From Campylobacteraceae bacterium (GTDB lineage: Bacteria > Campylobacterota > Campylobacteria > Campylobacterales > Sulfurovaceae), in NCBI GenBank assembly GCA_027038275.1, contig JALVXC010000069.1, positions 1 to 48,169 on the forward strand: a stretch of 48,169 nucleotides of DNA. The letters are read 5' to 3'. Made by a program: the position numbers and the translations under genes. Positions within the stretch are counted from its first letter, which is position 1. Each line of letters starts with the position of its first letter. Positions 16,098 to 24,001 of the stretch are shown piece after piece. Below the pieces are notes generated by a model. That model saw only the letters and a list, made by a program, of their open reading frames with translations, searched no databases and had not been told where the DNA came from.

Positions 16098-17027
16098 TTA
16101 TTTATGAGTATTAAAATAGATACCTAAATTTAAAAATACTCTATAGGAGTTTTCATAATCATTAGCTTCACGCTTTAACAGATAAGTAGAGACCTCATAA
16201 TACATCCAATCTTTATGAAAAAGATGAAAAAATGAGCTATGTAGATTTACATTGTCTATCTTGCTTCTACCAAAGTTTTTTATGGCATCTGTTACACCAA
16301 CCCCCAAAGAAATCTCTTTTTTTTCATCTAGTTTATAGAGAAAAGAGTAATCTGTGTCAAAAATTTCTATAGGAGTTTCATCATAACGAAATATATTTCT
16401 CCAAACTCCTCTTAGAGAGTTATTAAAATTGTATAGTGTATTGAAACTAAGATAATCTTCAAGTCCACCATCTGTATAAAGACGAAAATTATTTGATATA
16501 CCTGATTTAAACTTTGTATCTTCATACAGTTTATAGTTACTATGATAGTTAGCATAAGGAACTAAAGTGTGTGAGCGAATACGTACCCCTCCACTAAGTC
16601 TATTTGTAAGCCCTTTTATATCAAACTTTAAAAACTCCAAACGTACATAATAACGCTTATTTTGCATATTGTCTTGTAGTTTATCTTTTTGCAGTTGTGT
16701 CTCATTATATAAGATATTATCACTATCTTCATCTTCTATATAGAGTTTGAGATGTTTTTGAACTTTTGGAAGGTTGACTCTTATTTTGAAACGTATATCC
16801 TCTTCTAAATCTAAACGACTCTCTTTTGCTATAGATGTACTAAGCTCTGCATGTGTGTTATTATGAGATGTTTCATTGGAGTCAACAAAAAAGTTATCAA
16901 TACTGCTCATAGTATCTACCAATAGATTTGAAAAGTGATTTCGATACTCATCAATAAAAAAGTCATTATCTCCAAAAAGTAGATTTATTAAGAGAGATAA
17001 GATAATTGTATATTTTTTAATTTCCAT
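16098..17027 (-). CDS. Probable outer-membrane beta-barrel protein, unknown function
   Basis: 309 aa that I do not recognise. A signal peptide (about 1-20, ending LLFGDN) is followed by an Asn- and Asp-rich linker (about 25-85). From about 120 the sequence alternates polar and aromatic residues in strands ending in Y, F or W (YYVRLEFLKFDIKGL, LSGGVRIRSHTLVPYANYHS, WMYYEVSTYLL), and the last residues form a strand, FLNLGIYFNTHK. This pattern suggests an outer-membrane barrel of about 8-12 strands. It stands between rluD and tRNA-Ser and has no obvious partner. Confidence 0.55.
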   Translation of the reverse strand: MEIKKYTIILSLLINLLFGDNDFFIDEYRNHFSNLLVDTMSSIDNFFVDSNETSHNNTHAELSTSIAKESRLDLEEDIRFKIRVNLPKVQKHLKLYIEDEDSDNILYNETQLQKDKLQDNMQNKRYYVRLEFLKFDIKGLTNRLSGGVRIRSHTLVPYANYHSNYKLYEDTKFKSGISNNFRLYTDGGLEDYLSFNTLYNFNNSLRGVWRNIFRYDETPIEIFDTDYSFLYKLDEKKEISLGVGVTDAIKNFGRSKIDNVNLHSSFFHLFHKDWMYYEVSTYLLKREANDYENSYRVFLNLGIYFNTHK

Positions 17028-17062
17028 GATTTTATTATAGGGTAAGTTTGATTAGAGGTTTA

Positions 17063-17153
17063 TGGCGGACAGTGAGGGATTCGAACCCTCGGTACAGTTA
17101 CCCGTACGCATCCTTAGCAGGGATGTGGTTTCAGCCAGCTCACCCAACTGTCC
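17063..17153 (-). tRNA. tRNA-Ser(GCU)
   Basis: Read on the minus strand: acceptor arm GGACAGT pairs with ACTGTCC, followed by discriminator G and an encoded CCA. The anticodon stem CATCC/GGATG encloses loop CTGCTAA with anticodon GCT, reading AGC/AGU. A long variable arm (CGTACGGGTAACTGTACC region) is typical of class II serine tRNA. The T arm is GAGGGTTCGAATCCCTC. Length 91 nt including CCA. Confidence 0.97.
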
Positions 17154-17222
17154 AACTGTTTGTGGAGTGAGATTATAGGGAAAGAGAGCTTAAACAAATA
17201 TAAAATTGAGCTATATTATTAA

Positions 17223-18059
17223 CTATTTTTTTATTTCTTGTTTAGCTTCACATTTAACTTGAACAATTATTGGCTCATCTAAATCCAGTCTTGCTGCTGT
17301 TAATGCTCTGCCCCAAAGACAACCTGTATCGAGTGCTAAGACATTTGAGTCCTGATAGTAACCCAATGTTGACCAGTGTCCAAAAACTATCTTAAGTGTA
17401 GTAGAGCGTCGCGTAGGACAAGCAAACCAAGGCTTTAGCCCCTTTTTAAAGACCTTGTATTCAGTAGGAGCACCTTTTTGTTTAAAATCTAGCCGTCCAT
17501 CATCTTCACAAAAACGCATAGCTGTAAATGCACTTAAGATATATTTGTCTATATCCATAGAGGAGGCTTTGGGGCTAAATTTATTTGAACTAACTTTATA
17601 CATGTGCTTTAGCCACGCTTTATAGTTCTGACCTTGTAACTTCTTCTCAATGCGTGAAGCATAACGAATTGCCATACCTAAGTCAAATTGAGGTGAGATA
17701 CCTGCATGAGCCATACAGTAGCCTAGTTTAAAATCCCAATGTAAAAAGGATTGATGACGTAACCAATCAATTAACTCATCAACATTAGGTGCATCTAAAA
17801 TAGGTTGAATAGTCTCATTAGACTTTTTAACACCTGCATAGGCTGCAATAAGTGCTACATCATGATTTCCTAAAACAACTTTAATTGAGTCTCTAATAGA
17901 GTATAAGTAGTTAAGTGTCTCTAGCGACTTGTCCCCACGATTAACTAAATCACCTGCTACCCAAAGCTCATCTACTTTAGGGTCAAACTTTATCTTTGCT
18001 AACAACTCTTGAAATGAATCAAAACAGCCCTGAATATCCCCTACTGCCCAAACTGCCAT
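17223..18059 (-). CDS. apaH: Diadenosine tetraphosphatase, symmetrical (ApaH)
   Basis: A metallophosphatase splitting Ap4A into two ADP, and able to remove Np4 caps from RNA in other bacteria. Motifs: GDIQGC near residue 7, GDLVNRGDKS near 40, GNHD near 65 and AHAGI near 115, then the late GHWSTLGY and LDTGCLWG blocks specific for ApaH. The length of 278 aa is normal. Its start overlaps the stop of the glycosylase gene (one shared base), so the two form a small leftward operon between tRNA-Ser and the denitrification genes. Confidence 0.93.
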   Translation of the reverse strand: MAVWAVGDIQGCFDSFQELLAKIKFDPKVDELWVAGDLVNRGDKSLETLNYLYSIRDSIKVVLGNHDVALIAAYAGVKKSNETIQPILDAPNVDELIDWLRHQSFLHWDFKLGYCMAHAGISPQFDLGMAIRYASRIEKKLQGQNYKAWLKHMYKVSSNKFSPKASSMDIDKYILSAFTAMRFCEDDGRLDFKQKGAPTEYKVFKKGLKPWFACPTRRSTTLKIVFGHWSTLGYYQDSNVLALDTGCLWGRALTAARLDLDEPIIVQVKCEAKQEIKK

Positions 18060-18547
18060 TATAACTCCAATAATTTTTTATATATTTCAACTTTCTGCTC
18101 AAAGCTCATCTTTGCATAAGCAGAAGATGGTGAAGGTAGATATATAGTCTCTATCTCTAAATAACTAAAGTGCATCTTAAAAAGTCTCTCAGCCAAACGA
18201 CCTGTAAATGCCACTTTGTCAATAGATGGATGCTCCTCTAAAAATTGAGCAATATCATTAACCTCTATCTCTTCAAGAGAGCTATCTAGTGAATTATCTC
18301 TTTGACATGACTTAACCATATCCCAAAGTGCTATTTTTGTCTCTTTTAACAGCCATATCTTTTGGTCTTGGTTATTGATAGGATACCCAGATATAATCGA
18401 GAGTATTTTCCAAAACTGATTGCGTGGGTGTGCATAGTAGAAACTTTTGTTAAAAGAGTCTATACTTGGAAATGAACCTAAAATTAGAGTTTTACTATCT
18501 TTAAATATTATTGGTTGAAATGGGTGTTTTAGATGTTTATTTTTCAT
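18059..18547 (-). CDS. DNA-deoxyinosine glycosylase (uracil-DNA glycosylase superfamily)
   Basis: 162 aa. The pattern LILGSFPSIDSF, then FYYAHPRNQFWKIL, belongs to the Mug-like hypoxanthine-DNA glycosylases, which excise deaminated adenine (deoxyinosine) and in some cases uracil. The second conserved block is seen as VAFTGRLAERLF and the last as YLPSPSSAYAKMSFEQK. Deaminated bases arise from nitrosative chemistry, and the gene lies just beside the denitrification island, though on the other strand; a functional link is only a suggestion. Co-directional and overlapping with apaH. Confidence 0.8.
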   Translation of the reverse strand: MKNKHLKHPFQPIIFKDSKTLILGSFPSIDSFNKSFYYAHPRNQFWKILSIISGYPINNQDQKIWLLKETKIALWDMVKSCQRDNSLDSSLEEIEVNDIAQFLEEHPSIDKVAFTGRLAERLFKMHFSYLEIETIYLPSPSSAYAKMSFEQKVEIYKKLLEL

Positions 18548-18570
18548 ATTTCGGAAGTATAACTAAATAA

Positions 18571-18612
18571 TTGCTCTAAATCAATTTTAGATAAACTAAA
18601 TAGTGTTATTAT
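18571..18612 (+). promoter_or_regulatory. FNR/NNR-type operator and -10 for the cytochrome c-nirJ-SUMT operon
   Basis: TTGCTCTAAATCAA (18571-18584) matches TTGAT-N4-ATCAA at 9 of 10 defined bases. Its centre (18577.5) lies 29.5 bp before the start of TATTAT (18607-18612), the class II geometry (-41.5). Start of transcription about 18619; leader 19 nt with AAGGA. Confidence 0.6.
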
Positions 18613-18637
18613 CATAATTAAAAATAAGGATTTACTT

Positions 18638-19039
18638 ATGAACAGAGCTATTACATCTCTCTTTTTACTTATAATAATCTCCTCTTTGGTCTCTGCTGAA
18701 AATGGCAAAAAAGTATTTGAAAGCTACTGTTGGGGGTGTCACCACCAAACAGCTACAGCATTTGGACCCTCTTTTAAAGAGATAGCATCAAAAAGAACTG
18801 CCCAAGAGATAAAAGCGATGATTACTGACCCAGAGGGTGTCTCTAAAGAGTTTGGTTATAAACGTAATGCTATGCCAAAACTCAATCTTAAAGCAGATGA
18901 ACTTAATGCCATAACCGAGTATATTTTATCATATAAAGAGATAGATAGTAAAAATGACAACAATGAAAGTAAAGAGCAAAATAAAACTATTATAAAAAAC
19001 CCATACCCAACTATAGCTATCTCTGAGGAGAAAAATTAA
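18638..19039 (+). CDS. Periplasmic monoheme cytochrome c (nir-associated)
   Basis: 133 aa with a signal peptide (MNRAITSLFLLIIISSLVSA) and a class I c-type cytochrome fold: heme-binding CWGCHH near residue 30, a central PSFKEIASKR helix, and the distal methionine probably in NAMPKL near 87 before the last helix (LNAITEYILSY). A charged Lys/Glu/Asn-rich tail (about 105-133) is unusual and may be a flexible linker. It is the first gene of the operon with NirJ and the uroporphyrinogen methyltransferase and overlaps nirJ by one base. It probably donates electrons to the cd1 nitrite reductase or serves a NirC-like role in heme d1 synthesis. That assignment is from context. Confidence 0.82.
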   Translation: MNRAITSLFLLIIISSLVSAENGKKVFESYCWGCHHQTATAFGPSFKEIASKRTAQEIKAMITDPEGVSKEFGYKRNAMPKLNLKADELNAITEYILSYKEIDSKNDNNESKEQNKTIIKNPYPTIAISEEKN

Positions 19040-20169
19040 TGTTTAGACTATCTAACCTACTAAACTCTGTAGTTGAGGGCAAATCTTCACGAGTGCTTAA
19101 CGGAAGCATTGCTATTTGGAACTTTACCAATCGTTGTAACCTCTCTTGTTTGCACTGCTACTCTAAAGCTACACTTGACTCAACAGATACATTAACAACA
19201 GAAGATATTATGGCTACCCTACCAAAGCTTAAAGCAAATGGGGTAAAGTTTATTATATTTTCTGGGGGTGAACCACTTACTAGAAAAGATATTTATCTCA
19301 TAGCACAACACTGTAAAGAGTTAGGCATTATAACTTATCTCTCAACTAATGGTTTGTATGTAAAGCACTCCAATGCCAAACAGATTTTAGATACCTTTAA
19401 CTATATTGGGATAAGCATCGATGGAAGCGAAGATGTTCATGACAGATTTCGTGGACTTAAAGGCTCATTTAGAGCCTCTATGGAGGCTGTAGATTTGCTA
19501 AACAGTTACAATCTAACTAAAGTCGGAATACGTTTTACCATTACAAAAGATACTTATGATGATTTAGAGTTTATTTTTGAGTTAGCAGAGAAACACAATA
19601 TTCCTAAAGTCTATATCTCCCATCTAGTCTATTCAGGTAGAGGGCTAGAGAACTTAGAGATGGACTTAACTAAAGAGCAACGTATAACTGCTGTAAACTA
19701 TATCTTAGATAAAGCCTTTGAGTACCATGAGAGTGGACAAGACATAGAGATAGTTACAGGAAATATGGAGATGGACTCTATTTTATTCTATAATAGATTT
19801 GTAGAAAAATATCCTCAACACGCATCAGAGATGAAAAAACGTCTTATAGCTTGGGGTGGAAATAGTGCAGGAAGAAAACTACTCAATATCGACTCAGAGG
19901 GCAATGTAAAACCTGACCCATTTTTCCCTTTTACCATAGGCAATATTTTAAAAGATGATTTTAGTGATATTTGGACAAATAACCCTACAGAGACATTAGA
20001 GAAGTTAAGAGTTCACCCTCGTAAACTAGGTGGAAAGTGTGAGAGCTGTCAATATTTAGAAATTTGTAATGGAGGCTCAAGAAGTCGTGCCTATGCTATA
20101 TATGATGATTTGTGGGCTCAAGACCCATCGTGTTATCTAACAGACAAAGAGATTAAGGAGACAATATAG
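19039..20169 (+). CDS. nirJ: Heme d1 biosynthesis radical SAM protein NirJ
   Basis: 376 aa. The radical SAM cluster motif is C33-NLS-C37-LH-C40, followed by FSGGEPL (SAM-binding GGE motif). The C-terminal part has a cysteine-rich SPASM-like segment CESCQYLEICNGGSRSRA plus a later Cys, for an auxiliary iron-sulfur cluster. NirJ is known to remove propionate side chains from didecarboxysiroheme on the way to heme d1. All partner enzymes are in the neighbourhood: SUMT downstream, siroheme decarboxylase, siroheme dehydrogenase and NirF. The gene shares one base with the cytochrome before it and with the SUMT gene after it. Confidence 0.9.
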   Translation: MFRLSNLLNSVVEGKSSRVLNGSIAIWNFTNRCNLSCLHCYSKATLDSTDTLTTEDIMATLPKLKANGVKFIIFSGGEPLTRKDIYLIAQHCKELGIITYLSTNGLYVKHSNAKQILDTFNYIGISIDGSEDVHDRFRGLKGSFRASMEAVDLLNSYNLTKVGIRFTITKDTYDDLEFIFELAEKHNIPKVYISHLVYSGRGLENLEMDLTKEQRITAVNYILDKAFEYHESGQDIEIVTGNMEMDSILFYNRFVEKYPQHASEMKKRLIAWGGNSAGRKLLNIDSEGNVKPDPFFPFTIGNILKDDFSDIWTNNPTETLEKLRVHPRKLGGKCESCQYLEICNGGSRSRAYAIYDDLWAQDPSCYLTDKEIKETI

Positions 20170-20900
20170 TGGGAACAGTCTATTTAACAGGAGCAGGACC
20201 TGGAGACATTGATTTACTAACAGTAAAGGCACTGCGTATTATTAAAAGAGCAGATATAATTATCTATGATAGATTAGCAAATCCAGATATTTTAGAAGAG
20301 GCAAAAGATGGTTGTGAGTTTCTCTATGTAGGTAAGGAGGATTCTCACCACACTCTACCCCAAGAGGAGATAAATGAACTCATCTATCAATCGGCTCTAA
20401 AGTATGAGACTGTAGTGCGTCTTAAGGGTGGTGACCCTTTTGTCTTTGGACGAGGTGGTGAAGAGGGAATCTACCTATATGAACGAAACATTAAGTTTGA
20501 GTTTATTCCAGGAGTTAGCTCTGCTATTGCTGTTCCAGAGTATGCAGGAATACCTGTAACACATAGAGGTTTAACTGTCTCTTTTAGAGTAGTTACAGGG
20601 CATGAAGCTAAAAAATCAAAATCACAAATTGATTGGGAGAGCTTTAAGAGCGATGAGACAATAGTCTTTTTAATGGGTCTACACAATCTTGATAAAATCA
20701 CCAAAAAGCTTATAGAGATAGGAAAACCAAAAGAGTACCCTATTGCAGTTATTAGTCGAGGTACAAGAGCTGATGAGAAAACCGTTATTGGTACACTTGA
20801 AGATATCTATAAAAAAGCAAAAGATTTACCAACTCCTGCACTTATTGTTGTTGGTAGAGTAGTAAATCTACAGAGCCAATTAAAGTGGTTTGAAAAGTGA
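20169..20900 (+). CDS. cobA: Uroporphyrinogen-III C-methyltransferase (NirE/CobA type)
   Basis: 243 aa with a GTG start that shares its G with the nirJ stop. SAM-dependent methyltransferase of the SUMT family: GTVYLTGAGPGDIDLLTVKAL (first SAM loop), VRLKGGDPFVFGRGGEE (substrate loop), then IPGVSSAIAVPEYAGIPVTHRG and LMGLHNLDKI. It makes precorrin-2, the branch-point precursor of siroheme and heme d1. Within a nir operon it is functionally NirE; whether it is also the only enzyme for siroheme and cobalamin cannot be judged. The stop codon is part of a hairpin that probably ends the operon. Confidence 0.92.
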   Translation: MGTVYLTGAGPGDIDLLTVKALRIIKRADIIIYDRLANPDILEEAKDGCEFLYVGKEDSHHTLPQEEINELIYQSALKYETVVRLKGGDPFVFGRGGEEGIYLYERNIKFEFIPGVSSAIAVPEYAGIPVTHRGLTVSFRVVTGHEAKKSKSQIDWESFKSDETIVFLMGLHNLDKITKKLIEIGKPKEYPIAVISRGTRADEKTVIGTLEDIYKKAKDLPTPALIVVGRVVNLQSQLKWFEK

Positions 20901-20920
20901 AGTTTATTTTCACTTTTCAA
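20890..20920 (+). terminator. Hairpin terminator overlapping the SUMT stop codon
   Basis: TTGAAAAGTGA (20890-20900) pairs with TCACTTTTCAA (20910-20920), 11 bp around a 9-nt loop. Its left arm contains the last codons and TGA of the SUMT gene. No strong T run follows, so partial read-through into the regulator gene is possible. Confidence 0.5.
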
Positions 20921-20937
20921 GTAAATCATTTTTATGC

Positions 20938-20943
20938 TATAAT
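20938..20943 (+). promoter_or_regulatory. -10 element of the CRP/FNR regulator gene, predicted leaderless
   Basis: TATAAT placed so that the expected start (about 20950) is the A of the ATG. No Shine-Dalgarno sequence is seen. TTTTCA 18 bp upstream could serve as a weak -35 but lies in the terminator hairpin. No FNR-type palindrome is nearby. Confidence 0.5.
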
Positions 20944-20949
20944 ACTTTT

Positions 20950-21651
20950 ATGATTGATTTAAAAGATATACCGCTATTCTCTTCATTAGCTAAAGAGCAT
21001 ATAGAAGAGTTAAAAGATACTATACATATTAGACGATATAAAAAAAAGAGTATTCTTTTTTATGAAGGTGACCATGGTGAATACATATATATTTTACTAG
21101 AGGGAAAGGTAAAACTATATAAGACCTCACCCAAAGGGACACAGATTCAGATAAATCGTCTCTTAGCTCCTAGTCTTATTGGTGAGTTTGCCTGTTTTGA
21201 GAAAGAAAATTTCCCTGCAACCTGTGAGTTTATAACTGATGGAGCTGTAGGTTTACTACATTTTGATAAACTCTATGAGTATCTTAACAATGCTACATTC
21301 TCTTTAGAGATTATTAAGTCGCTTACAAGAAAGGTTTTACTACTCTCCTCTTTGGTACATCAAGAGACTATACTCTCTTCAGAAGCAAAAGTGGCAGATT
21401 TACTTATAAAAAAAGAGTCTATTTTTAATCGTCTTAAGAAGAATGAAATTGCCTCTATTTTAAATATCTCTCCTGAGACCTTTTCTCGTATCTTATCAAA
21501 ATTTAAAAAAGAGGCTATTGTTAGCATAGAGAACAATAAACTAGAACTCCTTAACAGAGATGCTCTATTTTATATTATTGAGACAAATAAGATTAAAGAG
21601 TGTAATAACTGTATTGCTAATTTTAAGAGGGAGATTGGGTATGAGAGTTAA
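20950..21651 (+). CDS. CRP/FNR-family transcription regulator, NNR/NssR/DNR-like
   Basis: 233 aa from the ATG at 20950; an earlier in-frame ATG at 20890 lies inside the SUMT gene and adds residues not resembling the family. The cyclic-nucleotide-type beta-barrel (about 5-125, SILFYEGDHGEYIYILLEGKVKLYK) is followed by a long dimer helix and a C-terminal HTH with LKKNEIASILNISPETFSRILSKF (about 173-196). It lacks the N-terminal cysteine cluster of oxygen-sensing FNR, so an NO- or nitrosative-stress sensor of the DNR/NNR/NssR group is more likely. Two cysteines (ECNNC) lie in the last 20 residues. It sits inside the denitrification island, where six FNR-type palindromes were found. Its 3' end overlaps the convergent nirDLGH gene by 29 nt. 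Confidence 0.83.
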   Translation: MIDLKDIPLFSSLAKEHIEELKDTIHIRRYKKKSILFYEGDHGEYIYILLEGKVKLYKTSPKGTQIQINRLLAPSLIGEFACFEKENFPATCEFITDGAVGLLHFDKLYEYLNNATFSLEIIKSLTRKVLLLSSLVHQETILSSEAKVADLLIKKESIFNRLKKNEIASILNISPETFSRILSKFKKEAIVSIENNKLELLNRDALFYIIETNKIKECNNCIANFKREIGYES

Positions 21652-22657
21652 CCTCTTCCCACTCTCTAAAAGCATCATCAAAATAGACAAGTCTCTGCTT
21701 TTTAAACTCTACAGTTGAGTAGAGTTTTCCATACTCTTTTAGTCCTGTCTGCTTTGCCATCTCCTCTATAAGGCTATCACACTCCTCTTGGGTTTTGGCA
21801 TGAACCATAGCAAAGAGATTATATGACCAGTTTGGGTAAATAGGTCTAAGGTAGCAGTGACTTACAGCTGAAAACTCTGCTAACTCTCTACCAATCTCTT
21901 CTGCTCTATCTTCTGGTACTGCCCATACAGACATGGCATTTGCCCCAAATCCTGCTCTTCTATGGTTGAGTATGGTAGCAAAACGACGCATTACCCCACT
22001 CTCTTTTAACTCATGAGCCAACTCAAAAAATCTTTGACTACTCATATTTAGTCTCTCAATAGACTTTTTAAAAGGTTCAGGTATAACCTCTATATCTTTC
22101 TGAAGCTCTTTAATAACAGCTATATGTTCAGAAGTAAGCTCAATATTTCTGTTAGCAACTTTTTTAAGTTTCTCTTTTTTTGCTCGTTTTCCTGTAGTGT
22201 CCATCTTAACAGAGATTTTAAACATCTTTAGTGTTGGAAGCACAATGGCATCTTTAGCATTAGTACGCTCTTTAAGTATCTCTATAGTTTTTTCAAGTCC
22301 TAGTTTAGAATCAGGTGCTACTGCCATAGTAAACCAAATATTATAGTCATGGTTTCTTAAGTAGTTATGACTTACCCCAGGGTGTGCATTGATAATCTTT
22401 GCAACCTCATCTACTCTATCTTTATCTACTTTAAAAGCAACCAAAGAAGATTTATAGCCCAAACGTTTAGTATCAAAAATTGCAGAGGTCTGACGAATAA
22501 TCTTCTCCTCTTTTAGCTTACGTACTGTATTAAGTACCTCTTCTTGGGTAACACCTAATTTTTCAGCAATAGATTCAAAAGGCTTTTCAACCATTGGAAA
22601 GCTATTTTGCATCTCATAAAGTAGTTCATTTTCTGTTTTTTTATCTAATATTTTCAT
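21623..22657 (-). CDS. Siroheme decarboxylase, fused two-domain NirD/L/G/H type
   Basis: 344 aa made of two AsnC/Lrp-like halves: about 1-150 (HTH-like ENELLYEMQNSF..., then SHNYLRNHDYNIWFTMAV) and about 170-335 (HIAVIKELQKDIE..., then SHCYLRPIYPNWSYNLFAMVH). The paired SHxYLR motifs contain the histidines and arginine needed for siroheme decarboxylation to didecarboxysiroheme in heme d1 synthesis. Other denitrifiers use NirD, L, G and H as separate or NirDL-fused proteins; here one fused gene appears to do the whole job. It is divergent from the siroheme dehydrogenase gene, with a shared FNR-type operator. A perfect TATAAT places transcription start one base before the ATG, and no ribosome site is visible, so it may be leaderless. 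Confidence 0.87.
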   Translation of the reverse strand: MKILDKKTENELLYEMQNSFPMVEKPFESIAEKLGVTQEEVLNTVRKLKEEKIIRQTSAIFDTKRLGYKSSLVAFKVDKDRVDEVAKIINAHPGVSHNYLRNHDYNIWFTMAVAPDSKLGLEKTIEILKERTNAKDAIVLPTLKMFKISVKMDTTGKRAKKEKLKKVANRNIELTSEHIAVIKELQKDIEVIPEPFKKSIERLNMSSQRFFELAHELKESGVMRRFATILNHRRAGFGANAMSVWAVPEDRAEEIGRELAEFSAVSHCYLRPIYPNWSYNLFAMVHAKTQEECDSLIEEMAKQTGLKEYGKLYSTVEFKKQRLVYFDDAFREWEEVNSHTQSPS

Positions 22658-22664
22658 AAAGCAA

Positions 22665-22734
22665 ATTATAAAAGAAACAAAAGAGATAAAAGTTGATATA
22701 TATCAAAACCATTATAATAAACTTCTGCTAAATT
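22665..22734. promoter_or_regulatory. Divergent FNR/NNR-type promoter: nirDLGH (left) and siroheme dehydrogenase (right)
   Basis: Perfect palindrome TTGATATATATCAA at 22693-22706 (centre 22699.5). Leftward, TATAAT (22670-22665) begins 29.5 bp from the centre; rightward, TAAATT (22729-22734) begins 29.5 bp from it. One bound dimer could therefore activate both genes from -41.5. Confidence 0.7.
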
Positions 22735-22752
22735 AGATAAAAAAGGATTTTT

Positions 22753-23322
22753 ATGGCATATTTCCCAATGCTAATAGATATAACTAATTTAAAAATACTA
22801 GTTATTGGTGGTGGTACTATTGCTACAGAGAAGCTAGAAAAACTTATAGATTTTACTACAAACATCACAGTAATAAGCATAGAAGTAGAAAAAAGAGCAA
22901 AAGAGCTTATAGAAAAGTATGAACTAAACTTAGAGAAAAGAGCTTATACTAAAGGAGATATAGATAACTTTGATATTGTCATTGTAGCAACAGATACAAT
23001 AGAGTTACATAAAGCAATATATGAGGAGAGTAGAGATTCTAAAACACTTGTAAACTCTGTAGATGACACTAAATATTGTGACTTTATCTTCCCCTCATAC
23101 ATAAAAAGAGATGATTTGACTATTTCCTTTTCAACAGGAGGTGCATCACCTGCTTTTGCAAAACAGCTACGACAATATATTGAGAAGATTATTCCTCAAA
23201 ATGTAGGTGAGTTCTTAAAAGAGATGAAAGCTCTACGCAAGAGTATGCCAAAAGGCAAAGAGCGTATGGAGTATTTTGAGAGAGTTGTAAAAGAGTATTT
23301 TTTAAGCGAATTTAAGAAATAA
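22753..23322 (+). CDS. Precorrin-2 dehydrogenase (siroheme synthase N-terminal domain type)
   Basis: 189 aa. An N-terminal NAD-binding fold has VIGGGTIATEKLEKL (about 17-31), then the family segment SVDDTKYCDFIFPSYIKRDDLTISFSTGGASPAFAKQLRQYIE (about 100-140), and a short helical tail. It oxidises precorrin-2 to sirohydrochlorin; some members also insert iron, but this short form may need a separate chelatase not seen here. With the SUMT, NirDLGH, NirJ and NirF genes of this window it completes the path to heme d1. It is driven by the shared FNR-type operator. The 3' end overlaps a convergent small membrane-protein gene by 21 nt. Confidence 0.87.
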   Translation: MAYFPMLIDITNLKILVIGGGTIATEKLEKLIDFTTNITVISIEVEKRAKELIEKYELNLEKRAYTKGDIDNFDIVIVATDTIELHKAIYEESRDSKTLVNSVDDTKYCDFIFPSYIKRDDLTISFSTGGASPAFAKQLRQYIEKIIPQNVGEFLKEMKALRKSMPKGKERMEYFERVVKEYFLSEFKK

Positions 23323-23490
23323 CCCAACAGCTAAAGAGAGGAGTATGGTTATTAATATTTGTAAGATATTGTGCAACCTCTCTGAAATAGGTGTTATTTT
23401 CCCTATAGCCTCTACAATCTTCATAGCAGGAAATGCCATAAATACAAGCATGACAATAGAAAAAACAAGTGTTAAAACTATCTCTTGCAT
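23302..23490 (-). CDS. Small two-helix membrane protein, unknown function
   Basis: 62 aa with two membrane segments (about 4-22 and 42-60) joined by a short polar loop (EAIGKITPISERLHN). It begins 2 nt after the end of the preceding 128-aa gene, so both are co-transcribed from the promoter at 23908, which carries an FNR-type site. I do not recognise a family. The operon position suggests a role in the membrane part of N-oxide respiration or NO protection, but nothing in the sequence proves it. The coding end overlaps the convergent dehydrogenase gene. Confidence 0.6.
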   Translation of the reverse strand: MQEIVLTLVFSIVMLVFMAFPAMKIVEAIGKITPISERLHNILQILITILLSLAVGLFLKFA

Positions 23491-23492
23491 AA

Positions 23493-23879
23493 CTACTTTA
23501 CCCCATAATAGCGTTGAATAAAGCCAATCTCTTCTTTGTCATGAAGTGGTAAAGTTGCTTGGGTACTTCCATTGTTGTCAAGTATAAGTAGTGTACTTTT
23601 GTCTATCTTGAGGTGTCTTTTACCCCACTCTCTCTCTAAACGTTCAAACTCTTTAAAAAAGTTCATATTGTCAGGCTTCTCTTTAAAGGAGCTATCCTCT
23701 TTGCTCATAATCTGTAGACCACCAAAACGCTTTTCTATATAAAAAGGGCTATACTCCTTTACTACTTTATATACTCTTTCATTTTTACTACTTGGTTTAC
23801 TCTCTAAAAAAGCATTTAATCCAAAAAGAAAAAATCCTAAAAAGAGAGCAGGAAGTAAATATTTTCTTATCTTATTCAT
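23493..23879 (-). CDS. Membrane-anchored hypothetical protein of the N-oxide regulon
   Basis: 128 aa. One N-terminal hydrophobic segment (about 7-24, YLLPALFLGFFLFGLNAF) is followed by a polar, probably periplasmic domain (25-128) with the pattern YSPFYIEKRFGGLQIM and a strand-rich end (LLILDNNGSTQATLPLHD). No cysteines or heme motifs. AGGA lies 7 nt before the ATG. It shares a divergent FNR-type operator with the 121-aa gene at 24002, and TATACT is exactly in place for it. Family unknown to me. Confidence 0.65.
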   Translation of the reverse strand: MNKIRKYLLPALFLGFFLFGLNAFLESKPSSKNERVYKVVKEYSPFYIEKRFGGLQIMSKEDSSFKEKPDNMNFFKEFERLEREWGKRHLKIDKSTLLILDNNGSTQATLPLHDKEEIGFIQRYYGVK

Positions 23880-23907
23880 ACAAAATCCTATATATTAAAT
23901 ATTGGTA

Positions 23908-23977
23908 AGTATAGAGCTTTTTTGTTAAAAAAATATTGATAAGTGTCAATATAAATAGAGTATATCTCTGCTAACAT
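23908..23977. promoter_or_regulatory. Divergent FNR/NNR-type promoter of two hypothetical genes
   Basis: TTGATAAGTGTCAA (23936-23949) matches TTGAT-N4-ATCAA at 9 of 10 bases. TATACT (23913-23908, leftward) and TAACAT (23972-23977, rightward) both begin 29.5 bp from its centre, giving leaders of about 22 and 18 nt. Confidence 0.6.
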
Positions 23978-24001
23978 TATAAAAAATTAGGAATATAGAC
24001 A

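Noticed and set aside
20890-20949. Upstream ATG extending the CRP/FNR regulator by 20 residues
   Set aside because: The extension starts inside the SUMT gene and crosses the terminator hairpin and the TATAAT element; the family begins at MIDLKDIPLFSSL.
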